A DNA stretch of 64,000 nucleotides from Pseudoxanthomonas sp. X-1 (GTDB lineage: Bacteria > Pseudomonadota > Gammaproteobacteria > Xanthomonadales > Xanthomonadaceae), in contig NZ_CP083376.1 of the NCBI RefSeq assembly GCF_020042665.1, forward strand, positions 3,322,001 to 3,386,000, written 5' to 3'. Each line of letters opens with the position of its first letter. Position 1 is the first letter of the stretch. Shown piece after piece: positions 9,218 through 19,714 of this stretch. The position numbers were made by a program, and so were the translations under genes. The notes beneath the pieces are model-generated. The model was not told where the DNA came from, searched no databases, and was given only the letters and a program-made list of their open reading frames with translations.

Positions 9218-9236
9218 GGGTGTCGCGGACCTTGAA

Positions 9237-10148
9237 TCAGTGTCGGTGGCGGGCCGCCAGCGCCTCGCCGTGGCGCCATTCCAGCCAGGCCTTGAGCGCC
9301 AGGGTGACCAGCGCGCTCAGCGCCAGCAGCGAAGCGGCGGCGAACGCCGCGCTGTAGGCGTACTCGTTGTAGAGGATTTCCACGTGCAGCGGCAAGGTAT
9401 TGGTGCGTCCGCGGATGTGCCCGGACACCACCGAAACGGCGCCGAACTCGCCCATCGCCCGCGCCGCGCACAGCAGCACGCCATACAGCAGTGCCCAGCG
9501 GATGTTGGGCACCGTCACCCGCCAGAAGGTCTGCCAGCCGCTGGCGCCCAGCGTGAGCGCGGCCAGTTCCTCGTCGCTGCCCTGCTGCTCCATCAGCGGC
9601 ATCAGCTCGCGGGCGATGAAGGGGAAGGTGACGAAGGTCGTGGCCAGCACGATGCCCGGCAGCGCGAACACGATCTTCGGCAGCTGGATCAGCGTCTCGC
9701 CCAGCAGCGGCAGCTGCACGCGCCAGCCCTCGTCGATCAGCGGCCAGGCCCAGCCCTGGCGGCCGAAGATCAGCATGAACACCAGGCCGGCCACCACCGG
9801 CGAGACGGCGAACGGCAGGTCGATCAGGCTGACCAGGATGCGCTTGCCGGGGAAGCGGTGCTTGCTGACCGCCCAGGCCGCGGCGACGCCGAAGACCAGG
9901 TTCAGCGGCACCACGATCGCGGTCACCACCAGGGTCAGCCGGATCGCCGCCAGCGCGTCCGGATCGGTGATCGCCTTGAGGAAGGTCGCCAGGCCGCTGC
10001 GCAGCGCTTCGGTGAACACCAGCACCAGCGGCAGCAGCAGGAAGGACAGCAGGAACAGCAGCGCCAGTCCGACCAGCGTCCACCGCACCCAGGCCGGCTC
10101 GGTGGTGGGCGCGCGCAGGACGCGCCGTGGCGCGGGCACGGCTGCCAT
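9237..10148 (-). CDS. cysW: Sulfate ABC transporter permease CysW
   Basis: A 303-residue inner-membrane permease with about six hydrophobic segments. It carries the BPD_transp_1 EAA-type loop near [28 protein letters not shown], where the ATPase docks. The sequence [24 protein letters not shown] is typical of the CysW subfamily. ATG at 10146-10148 shares its A with the cysT stop (TGATG), indicating translational coupling. Together with CysT it forms the channel fed by Sbp and driven by CysA. Confidence 0.94.
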   Translation of the reverse strand: MAAVPAPRRVLRAPTTEPAWVRWTLVGLALLFLLSFLLLPLVLVFTEALRSGLATFLKAITDPDALAAIRLTLVVTAIVVPLNLVFGVAAAWAVSKHRFPGKRILVSLIDLPFAVSPVVAGLVFMLIFGRQGWAWPLIDEGWRVQLPLLGETLIQLPKIVFALPGIVLATTFVTFPFIARELMPLMEQQGSDEELAALTLGASGWQTFWRVTVPNIRWALLYGVLLCAARAMGEFGAVSVVSGHIRGRTNTLPLHVEILYNEYAYSAAFAAASLLALSALVTLALKAWLEWRHGEALAARHRH

Positions 10149-11008
10149 CAGGCCGCGACCTTGAGGCCGCGGCGCGCCAGCCGCGCCTGCAGCGTGTTGA
10201 TCACCAGCAGCATGGCGAAGGACAGCAGCAGCATCGCCGCGGCGATCGCGGTGGCGCCGGCATAGTCGAACTCCTCCAGCTTGATGGTGATCAGCAGTGG
10301 CGCGATCTCCGACACGCCCGGCAGGTTGCCGGCGATGAAGATCACCGAGCCGTACTCGCCCACCCCGCGCGCGAACGCCAGCGCGAAGCCCGACAGCACC
10401 GCCGGCCAGACCGTGGGCAGCACCACCTGGACGACGGTGCGCAGGCGTCCGGCGCCGAGGCTGGCGGCGGCCTCCTCCAGTTCGGATTCGACCTCGGCCA
10501 GGACCGGCTCGACCACGCGCACCACGAACGGCAGCCCGATGAACACCAGGGCCACGGTGATCCCCAGCGGGGTGTAGGCGACCTTGAGGCCGCCGGCCTC
10601 CAGCCAGCGGCCGATCCAGCCGGTCGGGCCATAGAGCTGGGTCAGGGCGATGCCGGCCACCGCCGTGGGCAGTGCGAAGGGCAGGTCCACGATGGCATCG
10701 AACAGGCGCTTGCCCGGAAAGTCGTAGCGCACGAACACCCAGGCCACCAGCGTGCCGGCGACAGCGTTGAACGCCGCTGCCGCCAGCGCGGTGGTGAAGC
10801 TCACACGCAGCGCGGCCAGCACGCGCGGGTCGGTCCACACCGCCCACAGTCCGTGCCAGCCCAGTCCCGCCGACTTGATGAACAGACCCGCCAGCGGCAG
10901 CAGCACGATCAGCCCGAGCCACAGCAGCGTGGTGCCCAGGCTGAGGCCGAAGCCGGGAATCACCCGTCTTCGGCGCCGGTGCGACGCGGCAGGAACGGCG
11001 ACGCTCAA
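10148..11008 (-). CDS. cysT: Sulfate ABC transporter permease CysT, TTG start
   Basis: A 286-residue membrane permease partner of CysW. A basic N-terminus ([10 protein letters not shown]) leads into [20 protein letters not shown], the usual opening of CysT, then about six membrane segments with the docking loop [26 protein letters not shown]. The only in-frame initiator placing the whole N-terminus in the protein is TTG at 11006-11008, which overlaps the sbp stop as TTGA; a GTG within RRRRRV is the alternative but would remove the basic segment. Overlaps at both ends make this a tightly coupled operon member. Confidence 0.9.
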   Translation of the reverse strand: MSVAVPAASHRRRRRVIPGFGLSLGTTLLWLGLIVLLPLAGLFIKSAGLGWHGLWAVWTDPRVLAALRVSFTTALAAAAFNAVAGTLVAWVFVRYDFPGKRLFDAIVDLPFALPTAVAGIALTQLYGPTGWIGRWLEAGGLKVAYTPLGITVALVFIGLPFVVRVVEPVLAEVESELEEAAASLGAGRLRTVVQVVLPTVWPAVLSGFALAFARGVGEYGSVIFIAGNLPGVSEIAPLLITIKLEEFDYAGATAIAAAMLLLSFAMLLVINTLQARLARRGLKVAA

Positions 11009-12045
11009 GGCCGCTGCTTTCCCGCCAGCATCTTGTCGAACTCGCCGCCGTCGGCGAAGTGCGTGGCCTGCGCCTTGGCCCAGCCGCCGAACACCTGGTC
11101 CACCGTCACCAGCTGCACCTTGGGGAAGCGTGCGATGTCGGCCGGATCGGCGAACTCGGGATGGCGCGGGCGGTAGAAGTTGTGGGCGATGATCTTCTGC
11201 GCCTCCGGCGTGTACAGGAACTCCAGGAAGCCCTGCGCCTCGGCGCGCGTGCCGTGCTTGTCCACGTTCTTGTCCACCAGCGCCACCGGCGGCTCGGCCA
11301 GGATCGACAGCTTGGGCACCACGATGTCGAACTTGTCCTTGCCCAGCTCCTCCTGCGACAGGAAGGCCTCGTTCTCCCAGGCCAGCAGCACATCGCCGAT
11401 GCCGCGCTGGACGAAGGTGGTCGTGGCCCCGCGCGCGCCGGTGTCCAGCACCGGCACGTTGTTGTACAGCGCGGTCACCATGCGCCGGGTCTTGACCTCG
11501 TCGCCCTTGAAGATGTGCAGGCCATAGGCCCAGGCGGCCAGATAGTTCCAGCGCGCCCCGCCGGAGGTCTTGGGATTGGGCGTGATCACCTGCACGCCGG
11601 GCTTGAGCAGGTCGGGCCAGTCCTTGATCTGCTTCGGATTGCCCTTGCGCACCAGGAAGACGATGGTCGAGGTGTAGGGCGCGCTGTTGTCCGGCAGGCG
11701 CTTCTGCCAGTCGGTCGGCAGCAGCTTGGCCTGGCTGGCGATCGAGTCGATGTCGTAGGCCAGCGCCAGGGTGACCACGTCGGCCTCCAGGCCATCGATC
11801 ACCGCGCGCGCCTGCTTGCCGGAGCCGCCGTGCGAGCTCTCCACGCTGACCGACTCGCCGTGCTTGGCCTTCCAGTCCTGGGTGAACGCGGCGGAGAGCG
11901 ACCGGTAGAGCTCGCGCGTGGGGTCATAGGACACGTTGAGCAGCTGCTTCTGCTGGGCCATGGCCGCCGCGGCCACGGTCAGCAGGCACGACGCCAAGAC
12001 CAGCGCGAACAGGCGGATCAGGCGACGGGTGCGGGTGGGGGTCAT
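11005..12045 (-). CDS. sbp: Periplasmic sulfate-binding protein
   Basis: A 346-residue secreted solute-binding protein. The signal peptide starts [20 protein letters not shown] and is cleaved near AMA-QQK; it is followed by [13 protein letters not shown], the family opening, and by the signature [27 protein letters not shown], which forms part of the sulfate site. [10 protein letters not shown] and WENEAF are also typical. It captures sulfate (or thiosulfate) for CysT-CysW-CysA. The start at 12045 is chosen by the signal peptide; longer frames upstream are unlikely. Expression is probably CysB-controlled by analogy; a 14-bp palindrome lies in its leader. Confidence 0.94.
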   Translation of the reverse strand: MTPTRTRRLIRLFALVLASCLLTVAAAAMAQQKQLLNVSYDPTRELYRSLSAAFTQDWKAKHGESVSVESSHGGSGKQARAVIDGLEADVVTLALAYDIDSIASQAKLLPTDWQKRLPDNSAPYTSTIVFLVRKGNPKQIKDWPDLLKPGVQVITPNPKTSGGARWNYLAAWAYGLHIFKGDEVKTRRMVTALYNNVPVLDTGARGATTTFVQRGIGDVLLAWENEAFLSQEELGKDKFDIVVPKLSILAEPPVALVDKNVDKHGTRAEAQGFLEFLYTPEAQKIIAHNFYRPRHPEFADPADIARFPKVQLVTVDQVFGGWAKAQATHFADGGEFDKMLAGKQRP

Positions 12046-12081
12046 GGCGGATTCCTTGCGTAATGGACAGCGAGCGGGGCT

Positions 12082-12095
12082 GCATTCAGGAATGC
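12082..12095. promoter_or_regulatory. 14-bp palindrome upstream of sbp
   Basis: GCATTC-AG-GAATGC is a perfect inverted repeat 36 bp upstream of the sbp start. It may be an operator or a leader hairpin of the sulfate operon. The intergenic region 12046-12239 is shared with divergent kbl. Confidence 0.3.
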
Positions 12096-12201
12096 TTATG
12101 CTGCCCAGGCATGAATGTGCCACGAAATAATGAAAGCGCGCGTGCTTATCGCCAACGGGAATCAGCCTGAACCGGAGACCGGCCACAGCGGGGGCGATGC
12201 G

Positions 12202-12207
12202 TAAAAT
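12202..12207 (+). promoter_or_regulatory. -10 box candidate of kbl
   Basis: TAAAAT lies 32 bp before the kbl start. The -35 region at normal spacing is GC-rich and unconvincing, so this is a weak call. Confidence 0.35.
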
Positions 12208-12239
12208 GCGCCCTCCGTTCCCGCCCCAGGCCCGCCGCG

Positions 12240-13448
12240 ATGACCGATGCCCTCCCCGCCCCGACCCACCGCTACGCCGAGGAGCTGGACGGCATCCGCG
12301 AGGCCGGGCTGTTCAAGTCCGAGCGCATCATCACCGGCCCCCAGGCGGCGCAGATCACCCTGGCCGACGGACGCCAGGTGCTGAACTTCTGCGCCAACAA
12401 TTACCTGGGCCTGGCCGACCATCCGGACATCATCGCCGCGGCCAAGCAGGCGCTGGACACGCACGGCTTCGGCATGGCCTCGGTGCGCTTCATCTGCGGC
12501 ACCCAGGACCTGCACAAGCAGCTCGAGCAGACCATCGCACGCTTCTTCGGCAAGCAGGACACCATCCTGTACGCGGCCTGCTTCGACGCCAACGGCGGCC
12601 TGTTCGAGCCGCTGCTGGGCGAGGACGACGCGATCATCTCCGACGCGCTCAACCACGCCTCGATCATCGACGGCGTGCGCCTGTGCAAGGCCAAGCGCTT
12701 CCGCTACGCCAACTGCGACATGGCCGACCTCGAAGCGCAGCTGCAGGCCGCCGACGCCGCCGGCTGCCGGACCAAGCTGATCACCACCGATGGCGTGTTC
12801 TCGATGGACGGCTTCATCGCCCCGCTCGACGAGATCACCGCCCTGGCCGCCAAGTACGGCGCGCTGGTCCACATCGACGAATGCCACGCCACCGGCTTCC
12901 TGGGCCAGACCGGGCGCGGCTCGGCCGAGGTCAAGGGCGTGCTGGACCGGATCGACATCATCACCGGCACGCTGGGCAAGGCGATGGGCGGCGCGCTGGG
13001 CGGCTTCACCACCGCCAGCGCCGAGGTGATCGAACTGCTGCGCCAGCGCTCGCGTCCCTACCTGTTCTCCAACTCGCTGCCGCCGCACGTGGTGGCCGCA
13101 GGGATCAAGGCCTTCGACATGCTGGACGCCGCCGGCGACCTGCGCACGCAGCTGCGCGAGAACACCGCCTACTTCCGCGAGAAGATGACCGCCGCCGGTT
13201 TCGACCTGAAGCCCGGCGTGCATCCGATCAGCCCGGTGATGCTCTACGACGCGCCGCTGGCGCAGCGCTTCGCCGAACGCCTGCTGGAAGAAGGCATCTA
13301 CGCGATCGGCTTCTTCTTCCCGGTGGTGCCCAAGGGACAGGCCCGCATCCGCACCCAGATCAGCGCCGCGCATACCCGTGAACACCTGGACCAGGCCATC
13401 GACGCGTTCACGCGCATCGGCCAGGAGCTTGGCGTGTTGAAGGGCTGA
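12240..13448 (+). CDS. kbl: Glycine C-acetyltransferase (2-amino-3-ketobutyrate CoA ligase)
   Basis: A 402-residue PLP enzyme of the alpha-oxoamine synthase family that cleaves 2-amino-3-ketobutyrate with CoA to glycine and acetyl-CoA, completing the Tdh-Kbl threonine route. It shows [10 protein letters not shown] near residue 53, [10 protein letters not shown], the [10 protein letters not shown] motif (Asp213 contacting the PLP nitrogen) and the PLP lysine in [10 protein letters not shown] (Lys247). Length and motifs separate it from BioF and HemA relatives. The start ATG at 12240 gives the expected N-terminus. Tdh is on the same strand but separated by the porin and sulfate genes on the opposite strand, so they cannot be one operon. 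Confidence 0.95.
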   Translation: MTDALPAPTHRYAEELDGIREAGLFKSERIITGPQAAQITLADGRQVLNFCANNYLGLADHPDIIAAAKQALDTHGFGMASVRFICGTQDLHKQLEQTIARFFGKQDTILYAACFDANGGLFEPLLGEDDAIISDALNHASIIDGVRLCKAKRFRYANCDMADLEAQLQAADAAGCRTKLITTDGVFSMDGFIAPLDEITALAAKYGALVHIDECHATGFLGQTGRGSAEVKGVLDRIDIITGTLGKAMGGALGGFTTASAEVIELLRQRSRPYLFSNSLPPHVVAAGIKAFDMLDAAGDLRTQLRENTAYFREKMTAAGFDLKPGVHPISPVMLYDAPLAQRFAERLLEEGIYAIGFFFPVVPKGQARIRTQISAAHTREHLDQAIDAFTRIGQELGVLKG

Positions 13449-13591
13449 TTCCTTCGCCGCCGACCAGACCGATGGCGCGCCGGGCTGGTGCGCCCACCTA
13501 GGGCGCTCGGTACGCACCGGCGCCCGGTTCGCTTTGCGAAGGAAGCGTGCATCGAGGCCGCCCGCACTGGCGTCCGCGCGCCGCGGCCGCG

Positions 13592-14374
13592 TCAGGATCC
13601 GGGGCCCCTCCCCGGACTGACGGCGTTGGAAGGCGGCGCGAGCGCGCTCACTTCCTGTGGCGTCAGTTCACGCCAGGCGCCCTTGGCCAGTTTTCCCAAC
13701 GGCAGCTCGCCGACCGCCACGCGTACCAGCCGCAGCGTGGACAGGCCGAACGCCTCGAGCAGCCGCCGGATCTGGCGGTTGCGCCCCTCGTCCAGCGTGA
13801 TCTCCAGCCAGGCATTGCGCCCGCCGCTGCGCAGCAGCTGCGCGCGGGCGGCACGCAGGTGTTCGCCGTCGACCGGCACGCCCTGCTCCAGCCGCGCCAG
13901 CAGCGCGGCATCGGGAATCGCGTCAACCTGCACGTGATAGGTCTTGCTCGGCCCCGTCGCGGGATCGGTGATCGCCGCGGCCCAGGCCGGATCGTTGCTC
14001 AACAGCAGCAGGCCCTCGCTGGCCTTGTCCAGCCGACCCACCGGCGCCAGCCACGGCAGATCCGCGCCATCCAGGCAGCGATAGACCGTGTCGCGCCCCT
14101 GCTCGTCGCGCGCCGTGGTAACCAGGCCGCGCGGCTTGTTGAGCATCAGGTAGCGGCGTTCGGCGCCCGCGTCCGGCTGCCCATCGACCTCGATCCGCGA
14201 ACGGCCGGCAACGGTCGGAAACTCGGGATCGCGCACCACGCGCCCGTCGACGCGCACTCTTCCGGCCGCGATCCAGCGCGCCGCCTCGGTACGCGAGCAC
14301 AGGCCCAGCTTGGACAGCGCGCGCGCCAGGCCATGCCGCGGCGCATCGCCGCGAACCGGTTTGCGGGTGGCCAT
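13592..14374 (-). CDS. S4-domain rRNA pseudouridine synthase (RsuA/RluB/RluE/RluF family)
   Basis: A 260-residue RNA-modifying enzyme. An S4 RNA-binding domain (LSKLGLCSRTEAARWIAAGR, about residues 19-38, then VRVDG) precedes the catalytic domain. The catalytic Asp sits in GRLDKASEGLLLLSND, in the place of the family motif GRLDxxSxGLLLLT. The strand TYHVQVDAIPD and the EGRNRQIRRLLEAFG motif near the C-terminus confirm the RsuA superfamily. Whether it modifies 16S or 23S rRNA cannot be decided; the S4 domain argues against RluE. The tail ends in a Pro-Gly-rich stretch. The start ATG at 14374 begins MATRKPVRGDAPRHG. A short gap separates it from an exported protein gene upstream. Confidence 0.85.
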   Translation of the reverse strand: MATRKPVRGDAPRHGLARALSKLGLCSRTEAARWIAAGRVRVDGRVVRDPEFPTVAGRSRIEVDGQPDAGAERRYLMLNKPRGLVTTARDEQGRDTVYRCLDGADLPWLAPVGRLDKASEGLLLLSNDPAWAAAITDPATGPSKTYHVQVDAIPDAALLARLEQGVPVDGEHLRAARAQLLRSGGRNAWLEITLDEGRNRQIRRLLEAFGLSTLRLVRVAVGELPLGKLAKGAWRELTPQEVSALAPPSNAVSPGRGPGS

Positions 14375-14420
14375 GGAGTGCGCCCTCCGAGCCGTCGACG
14401 CACGCGCCGACGCGGCCGCC

Positions 14421-14945
14421 TTACTGCTTGTCGGCGGCCGGCACCACGGCAGCGGGCGTGGCCGCGGCGGGGGCCACCGGCGCATCACCCGGGACGGCGA
14501 CCGCGGCGGCCGGCTTGGCCTTGACCACGCGCACGCCGCGCGACTTCATCCATGCATCGAATTCATCGGCCGTCATGCGCTTGCCGCCCTGGTTCATGTC
14601 GAAGCGCCAGGGCGAGTTGTCGTACTGGGTCTTGGGCTTGTAAGCGGCGGGATCGTTGGCCTTCACCGCCGGCGTGGCCATGGCCAGTTCGCGGCAGCCA
14701 TCGACCTTCATCCGCAGCAGCACGCGATCGACCGACTGCGCCTCGTCGTAGGACTGCGCCAGCACGCCACTGGGCGCGCCCAGGCTGGTGGTGTTGGCGA
14801 ACAGTTCCACGGCCACCGGCGAGAGGATGGTCGTGCGCTGCGGCAGCGGCTGCGGCACCACGCCGTTGCAGTCCTGGGCCGCTTCAGCGTGTGCGAACGG
14901 GGCAACGGCGAGCAGGGAGACGACCGCAACGAGGGATGCGCGCAT
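14421..14945 (-). CDS. Exported protein of unknown function
   Basis: A 174-residue protein I do not recognise. MRASLVAVVSLLAVAPFAHA is a clear Sec signal peptide with an AHA cleavage site. The mature part has two cysteines (in QDCNG and DGCREL) that could form a disulfide, a middle rich in polar residues ending WRFDMNQGGKRMTADEFDAWMKSRGVRV, and an Ala/Pro/Val-rich low-complexity tail of about 30 residues. No catalytic motif is visible. The start 14945 follows from the signal peptide. It may be co-transcribed with the pseudouridine synthase gene 46 bp downstream. Confidence 0.7.
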   Translation of the reverse strand: MRASLVAVVSLLAVAPFAHAEAAQDCNGVVPQPLPQRTTILSPVAVELFANTTSLGAPSGVLAQSYDEAQSVDRVLLRMKVDGCRELAMATPAVKANDPAAYKPKTQYDNSPWRFDMNQGGKRMTADEFDAWMKSRGVRVVKAKPAAAVAVPGDAPVAPAAATPAAVVPAADKQ

Positions 14946-15329
14946 AGGGACTTCGCAAGGGAAAAAAGAGGGTTGCGGGAGTTTATGCAGGCCGCGTGCG
15001 CGCAATCAACCGTTACGCGATGTTTTCCGCGCAAATGACTGAAAGAAAAGACTGAATACGATGGCGAAGCGAATCCGTGCGACTGAAGTGCATGCTGCGC
15101 CAGCGCTCGGAAGCTTGAACGCGTCGATGGGATGGGTGCTGGCCGGTGAGCTTGCTCCGTGCGGCGGCTTCTACCCGCCACGCGCGACTCATCGGCTCGG
15201 ACGGCCCCGCTGACGGAAACGCCGCGACGCCTCGATAGCGGGAAAAGAAAAAGCCCGGCACAAGGCCGGGCTCTTCTTCACTGCTGAAGGTGGCTGCGGA
15301 TTCCCGCAGCCAACCCCTGAGCGGCCAGA
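14946..15329. other. Intergenic region between ompA-like gene and exported protein gene
   Basis: 384 bp without a convincing gene. It contains the terminator of the OmpA-family gene (15241-15272) and, near the other end, a promoter candidate for the exported protein on the minus strand: AATCAA (15004-15009, TTGATT in sense) and TTTATG (14982-14987, CATAAA) with a 16-bp spacer. The middle shows nothing recognisable. Confidence 0.4.
15241..15272 (-). terminator. Rho-independent terminator of the OmpA-family gene
   Basis: AGCCCGGC, loop CTTGT, GCCGGGCT on the minus strand (stem 15252-15272), followed by TTTTCTTTTCC. It is a strong stem with an uninterrupted U-rich tail 58 bp after the stop. Confidence 0.88.
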
Positions 15330-16409
15330 TCAGTTCTGGACGTTCAGCTCGGTGCGACGGTTCTTCGCACGACCCTCGGCGGTGTCGTTGGTGTCGATCG
15401 GGCGGGTCTCGCCGTAGCCGATCGGGCCCACCAGACGCGAGGAGGACACGCCATTGCTGGTCAGGTAGTCGTACACGGCCTTGGCGCGACGCTCCGACAG
15501 CTTCTGGTTGTACTGCTCGGTACCGACCGAGTCGGTGTGGCCGGCGACTTCGACGCGCAGATCCGGGTAGCGGTTCAGGATCTGAACGGCCTCGGACAGG
15601 ATCGCCACGGCGTCCGGACGCAGGGTCGACTTGTCGAAGTCGAAGTTCACGCCCTTCAGGTCGATGGTGACCGGAGCCGGGCAGCCGTCCGGACCGATGG
15701 TCTGGCCAGCCTGCGAACCGGGGCACTTGTCGTCGCAGTTGTTGACGCCGTCACCGTCGTCATCCAGATCGGCGCAGGTCTGAGCCGGCGGCGGCGGCGG
15801 CGGCGGGGCGACCGGCTCGGCCTTGGTGCCCAGCGGGATCACGACGCCGACCGAAGCCAGCACGTCACCGAACCACGACTCGTCCGGAGCGCGGTGGCTC
15901 TGGTCGTTGAAGTCGCCACGGTAGGCCACTTCGGCGCGCACGGCGACGCGGCTGTCGAAGGTGGTCTGCAGGCCGACGCCGACCTTGGCGGCGAAGTTGC
16001 CGTCCTTGTTCTTGGCCGGGGAATCCGGGTTCGGGAAGTTGTCGTACTCCTCTTCCGAGCGCTGGTAGCCCAGCCCCATCAGGACGTACGGGTTCCAGCC
16101 GCGGCCTTCCTGGATGAAGTGGCGACGCAGGTCGAACGAGATGCCGTACTGCGACCAGTTCAGGTTGTCTTCCGGATCCAGGCTCGGGTTCTGGTAGTTC
16201 AGCTCACCGTCCAGCGACCAGTTCGGGCTGATGAACTTGCCCAGGCCCAGGGTGGCGAACGGAGCGTCGTCGGTCTTGCGATCGCTGTCCTGCAGGTTGT
16301 AGCCGACCGAACCGGTCAGATACCAGCGGTCATCAAACTCCTGAGCCGAAGCGGCCTGCGCCACGCTCAGTCCGGCCAGCATCGCGGCGCAGAGAAGTTT
16401 CTTGTTCAT
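15330..16409 (-). CDS. OmpA-family outer-membrane protein
   Basis: A 359-residue abundant porin-like envelope anchor. The order is a signal peptide (MNKKLLCAAMLAGLSVAQAA), an N-terminal 8-stranded barrel from about residue 27 to 195 (DDRWYLTGSVGYNLQDSDRK at its start), a PPPPPPP linker, a TSP3-like calcium-binding stretch DLDDDGDGVNNCDDKCPGS with paired cysteines, and the C-terminal OmpA domain that binds peptidoglycan (VNFDFDKSTLRPDA, VEVAGHTDSVGTEQYNQKLS, GYGETRPIDTN, NRRTEL). The barrel tethers the outer membrane to the wall. Start 16409 is confirmed by AAGGAG at 16416-16421. It has its own terminator and a plausible promoter, so is likely monocistronic. Confidence 0.93.
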   Translation of the reverse strand: MNKKLLCAAMLAGLSVAQAASAQEFDDRWYLTGSVGYNLQDSDRKTDDAPFATLGLGKFISPNWSLDGELNYQNPSLDPEDNLNWSQYGISFDLRRHFIQEGRGWNPYVLMGLGYQRSEEEYDNFPNPDSPAKNKDGNFAAKVGVGLQTTFDSRVAVRAEVAYRGDFNDQSHRAPDESWFGDVLASVGVVIPLGTKAEPVAPPPPPPPAQTCADLDDDGDGVNNCDDKCPGSQAGQTIGPDGCPAPVTIDLKGVNFDFDKSTLRPDAVAILSEAVQILNRYPDLRVEVAGHTDSVGTEQYNQKLSERRAKAVYDYLTSNGVSSSRLVGPIGYGETRPIDTNDTAEGRAKNRRTELNVQN

Positions 16410-16490
16410 TTGCGACTCCTTGAGAGTTCAGGTTTTTGAAAACCGACTGCGTGGGCGTGGGGGGTTCCCGAGCCTTACGGCATTCAGTCC

Positions 16491-16519
16491 AATGTTTAAA
16501 CGACATGGGTAGCCGTCAA
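16491..16519 (-). promoter_or_regulatory. Promoter candidate of the OmpA-family gene
   Basis: On the minus strand TTGACG (16514-16519), a 17-bp spacer and AACATT (16491-16496). The -35 is good and the -10 is weak. The predicted leader is about 75 nt. Confidence 0.4.
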
Positions 16520-16691
16520 CACCGGCGCAGATTATGCAGGGGCTTGTGAAGACGACGTTAACAGCAGCCTAACAAGTGGATCTGCGCCCTGCAGTGCGCG
16601 GGGCACGTTATACGGGCGCCAAAGCGCAGACGATGTGAAAAGCGTGCGCCAAACTTGTGTCCGAATCGTTCATTGCCTTCGGTTCAGGTGA

Positions 16692-18839
<2,148 letters not shown>

Positions 18840-19164
18840 AGGCATGCAATGCGAGCGATGTAAACGTGCTGCATCGCGACATCAACATCGCACTGCCATG
18901 AGACGCTGACTGCCGTAGTCAGCGTCGTGATGCAAGCGCCGATATTCAGTTGACGTTTTGAATTCGGCCCGTACCTTGCGCCGACTTTCCGACCCGCCGC
19001 CCAGTTCAGGCGGGTCTTGTCTGGCCAACCTTTCATTCAAGGCCAGCACCCGGGTAGCCCGTGAGATGGCTGCCTCCCCATGACGCCCAACCGCTGTGCC
19101 GGCCGTCTTCCCCAGTTTCGTGGGACGACCCCTTCGCATGCGGCCAAACGGAGCAAGGAGTTCG
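18840..19164. other. Intergenic region fadH / cell wall hydrolase
   Basis: 325 bp with no credible gene. It holds two stem-loops: GACGCTGACT-GCCGT-AGTCAGCGTC (18902-18926) and GACCCGCC...GGCGGGTC (18991-19016) followed by TTGTCT. Upstream of the second is TTGACG (18951-18956), 16 bp, then TACCTT (18973-18978), so the second hairpin may lie at the 5' end of a hydrolase leader about 180 nt long. Confidence 0.4.
18902..18926 (+). terminator. Stem-loop downstream of fadH
   Basis: Perfect 10-bp stem with loop GCCGT, 62 bp after the fadH stop. There is no T-run after it, so termination is uncertain. Confidence 0.45.
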
Positions 19165-19623
19165 ATGAAACTGGCCTGGATCTTATGGCTGTCGTCGCAT
19201 GTGATGCCGCAGCCGGCCGCCGATTCGCTATGTCTGTCCACCACCGTCTATCTCGAGGCGCGGGACCAGAGCATGCGTGGACAAGAAGCCGTTGCGGAAG
19301 TCGCGCTGCGACGCCGCGACAGCGGGCTGTGGGGCAACTCGCTGTGCGAGGTCGTCACCGCACGGCATCAGTTCGCCCCCGGCATCGTGCCCAGTTCCAC
19401 GCGCCTGCAGAACGGCGGCGCATGGTCGCGCTCGGTCTCGGTCGCGCTGGATTCGGAACGCAACTGGGCGCTGCCGCGCGGCGCGCGGCGCGAGATCGTC
19501 CCCGGTGCCAGCCACTTCGCCGCGCACGAGCTGGTCGCGCCCAGCTGGGCCAATGCCTACACCGTGGCGACCATCGGCGATCACACTTTCTATCGCGTGC
19601 AGTCGCTCAAGCCGCGCTCGTGA
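19165..19623 (+). CDS. SleB-type cell wall hydrolase, small exported
   Basis: A 152-residue protein of the Hydrolase_2 (SleB) family, whose members cleave peptidoglycan glycan strands. It has a short hydrophobic signal (MKLAWILWLSSHVMPQP), then LCLSTTVYLEARDQSMRGQEAVAEVALRR split across the family core, where the Glu of YLEAR is the presumed catalytic acid; a second conserved block is FYRVQSLKP at the C-terminus. Start 19165 is fixed by AAGGAG at 19155-19160 and the signal peptide; upstream in-frame ATGs are unsupported. It contains only the catalytic domain with no binding module. Activity is inferred from family only. Confidence 0.8.
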   Translation: MKLAWILWLSSHVMPQPAADSLCLSTTVYLEARDQSMRGQEAVAEVALRRRDSGLWGNSLCEVVTARHQFAPGIVPSSTRLQNGGAWSRSVSVALDSERNWALPRGARREIVPGASHFAAHELVAPSWANAYTVATIGDHTFYRVQSLKPRS

Positions 19624-19656
19624 TGCAGCGGCCACCGTCGGTGGTCCGCGGACAAG

Positions 19657-19690
19657 CAAGAAGGGCCGGCAATGCCGGCCCTTCTTGTTT
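19657..19690. terminator. Bidirectional terminator between hydrolase and prpC
   Basis: CAAGAAGGGCCGGCA (19657-19671) and its exact complement (19673-19687) form a 15-bp stem, flanked by TTT on the plus side and by purines that read as pyrimidines (TTGTCC) on the minus side. It serves both convergent genes. Confidence 0.85.
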
Positions 19691-19714
19691 ACGACATGAT
19701 CTGGATGGTCTCGA

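Noticed and set aside
9237..10922. Uninterrupted frame running through cysT into cysW, suggesting a fusion
   Set aside because: Upstream of 10148 it is out of frame with the real CysT protein and composed of Gly/Arg-rich shadow sequence; the two permeases are separate overlapping genes.
13449..13591. Terminator in the convergent kbl / pseudouridine synthase gap
   Set aside because: GC-rich short repeats occur but no stem with a U-tract; I could not support one.
19020..19164. Possible cyclic-di-GMP (GEMM) riboswitch before the SleB-type hydrolase
   Set aside because: The conserved CGCAAAGC core and tetraloop-receptor sequences are missing.
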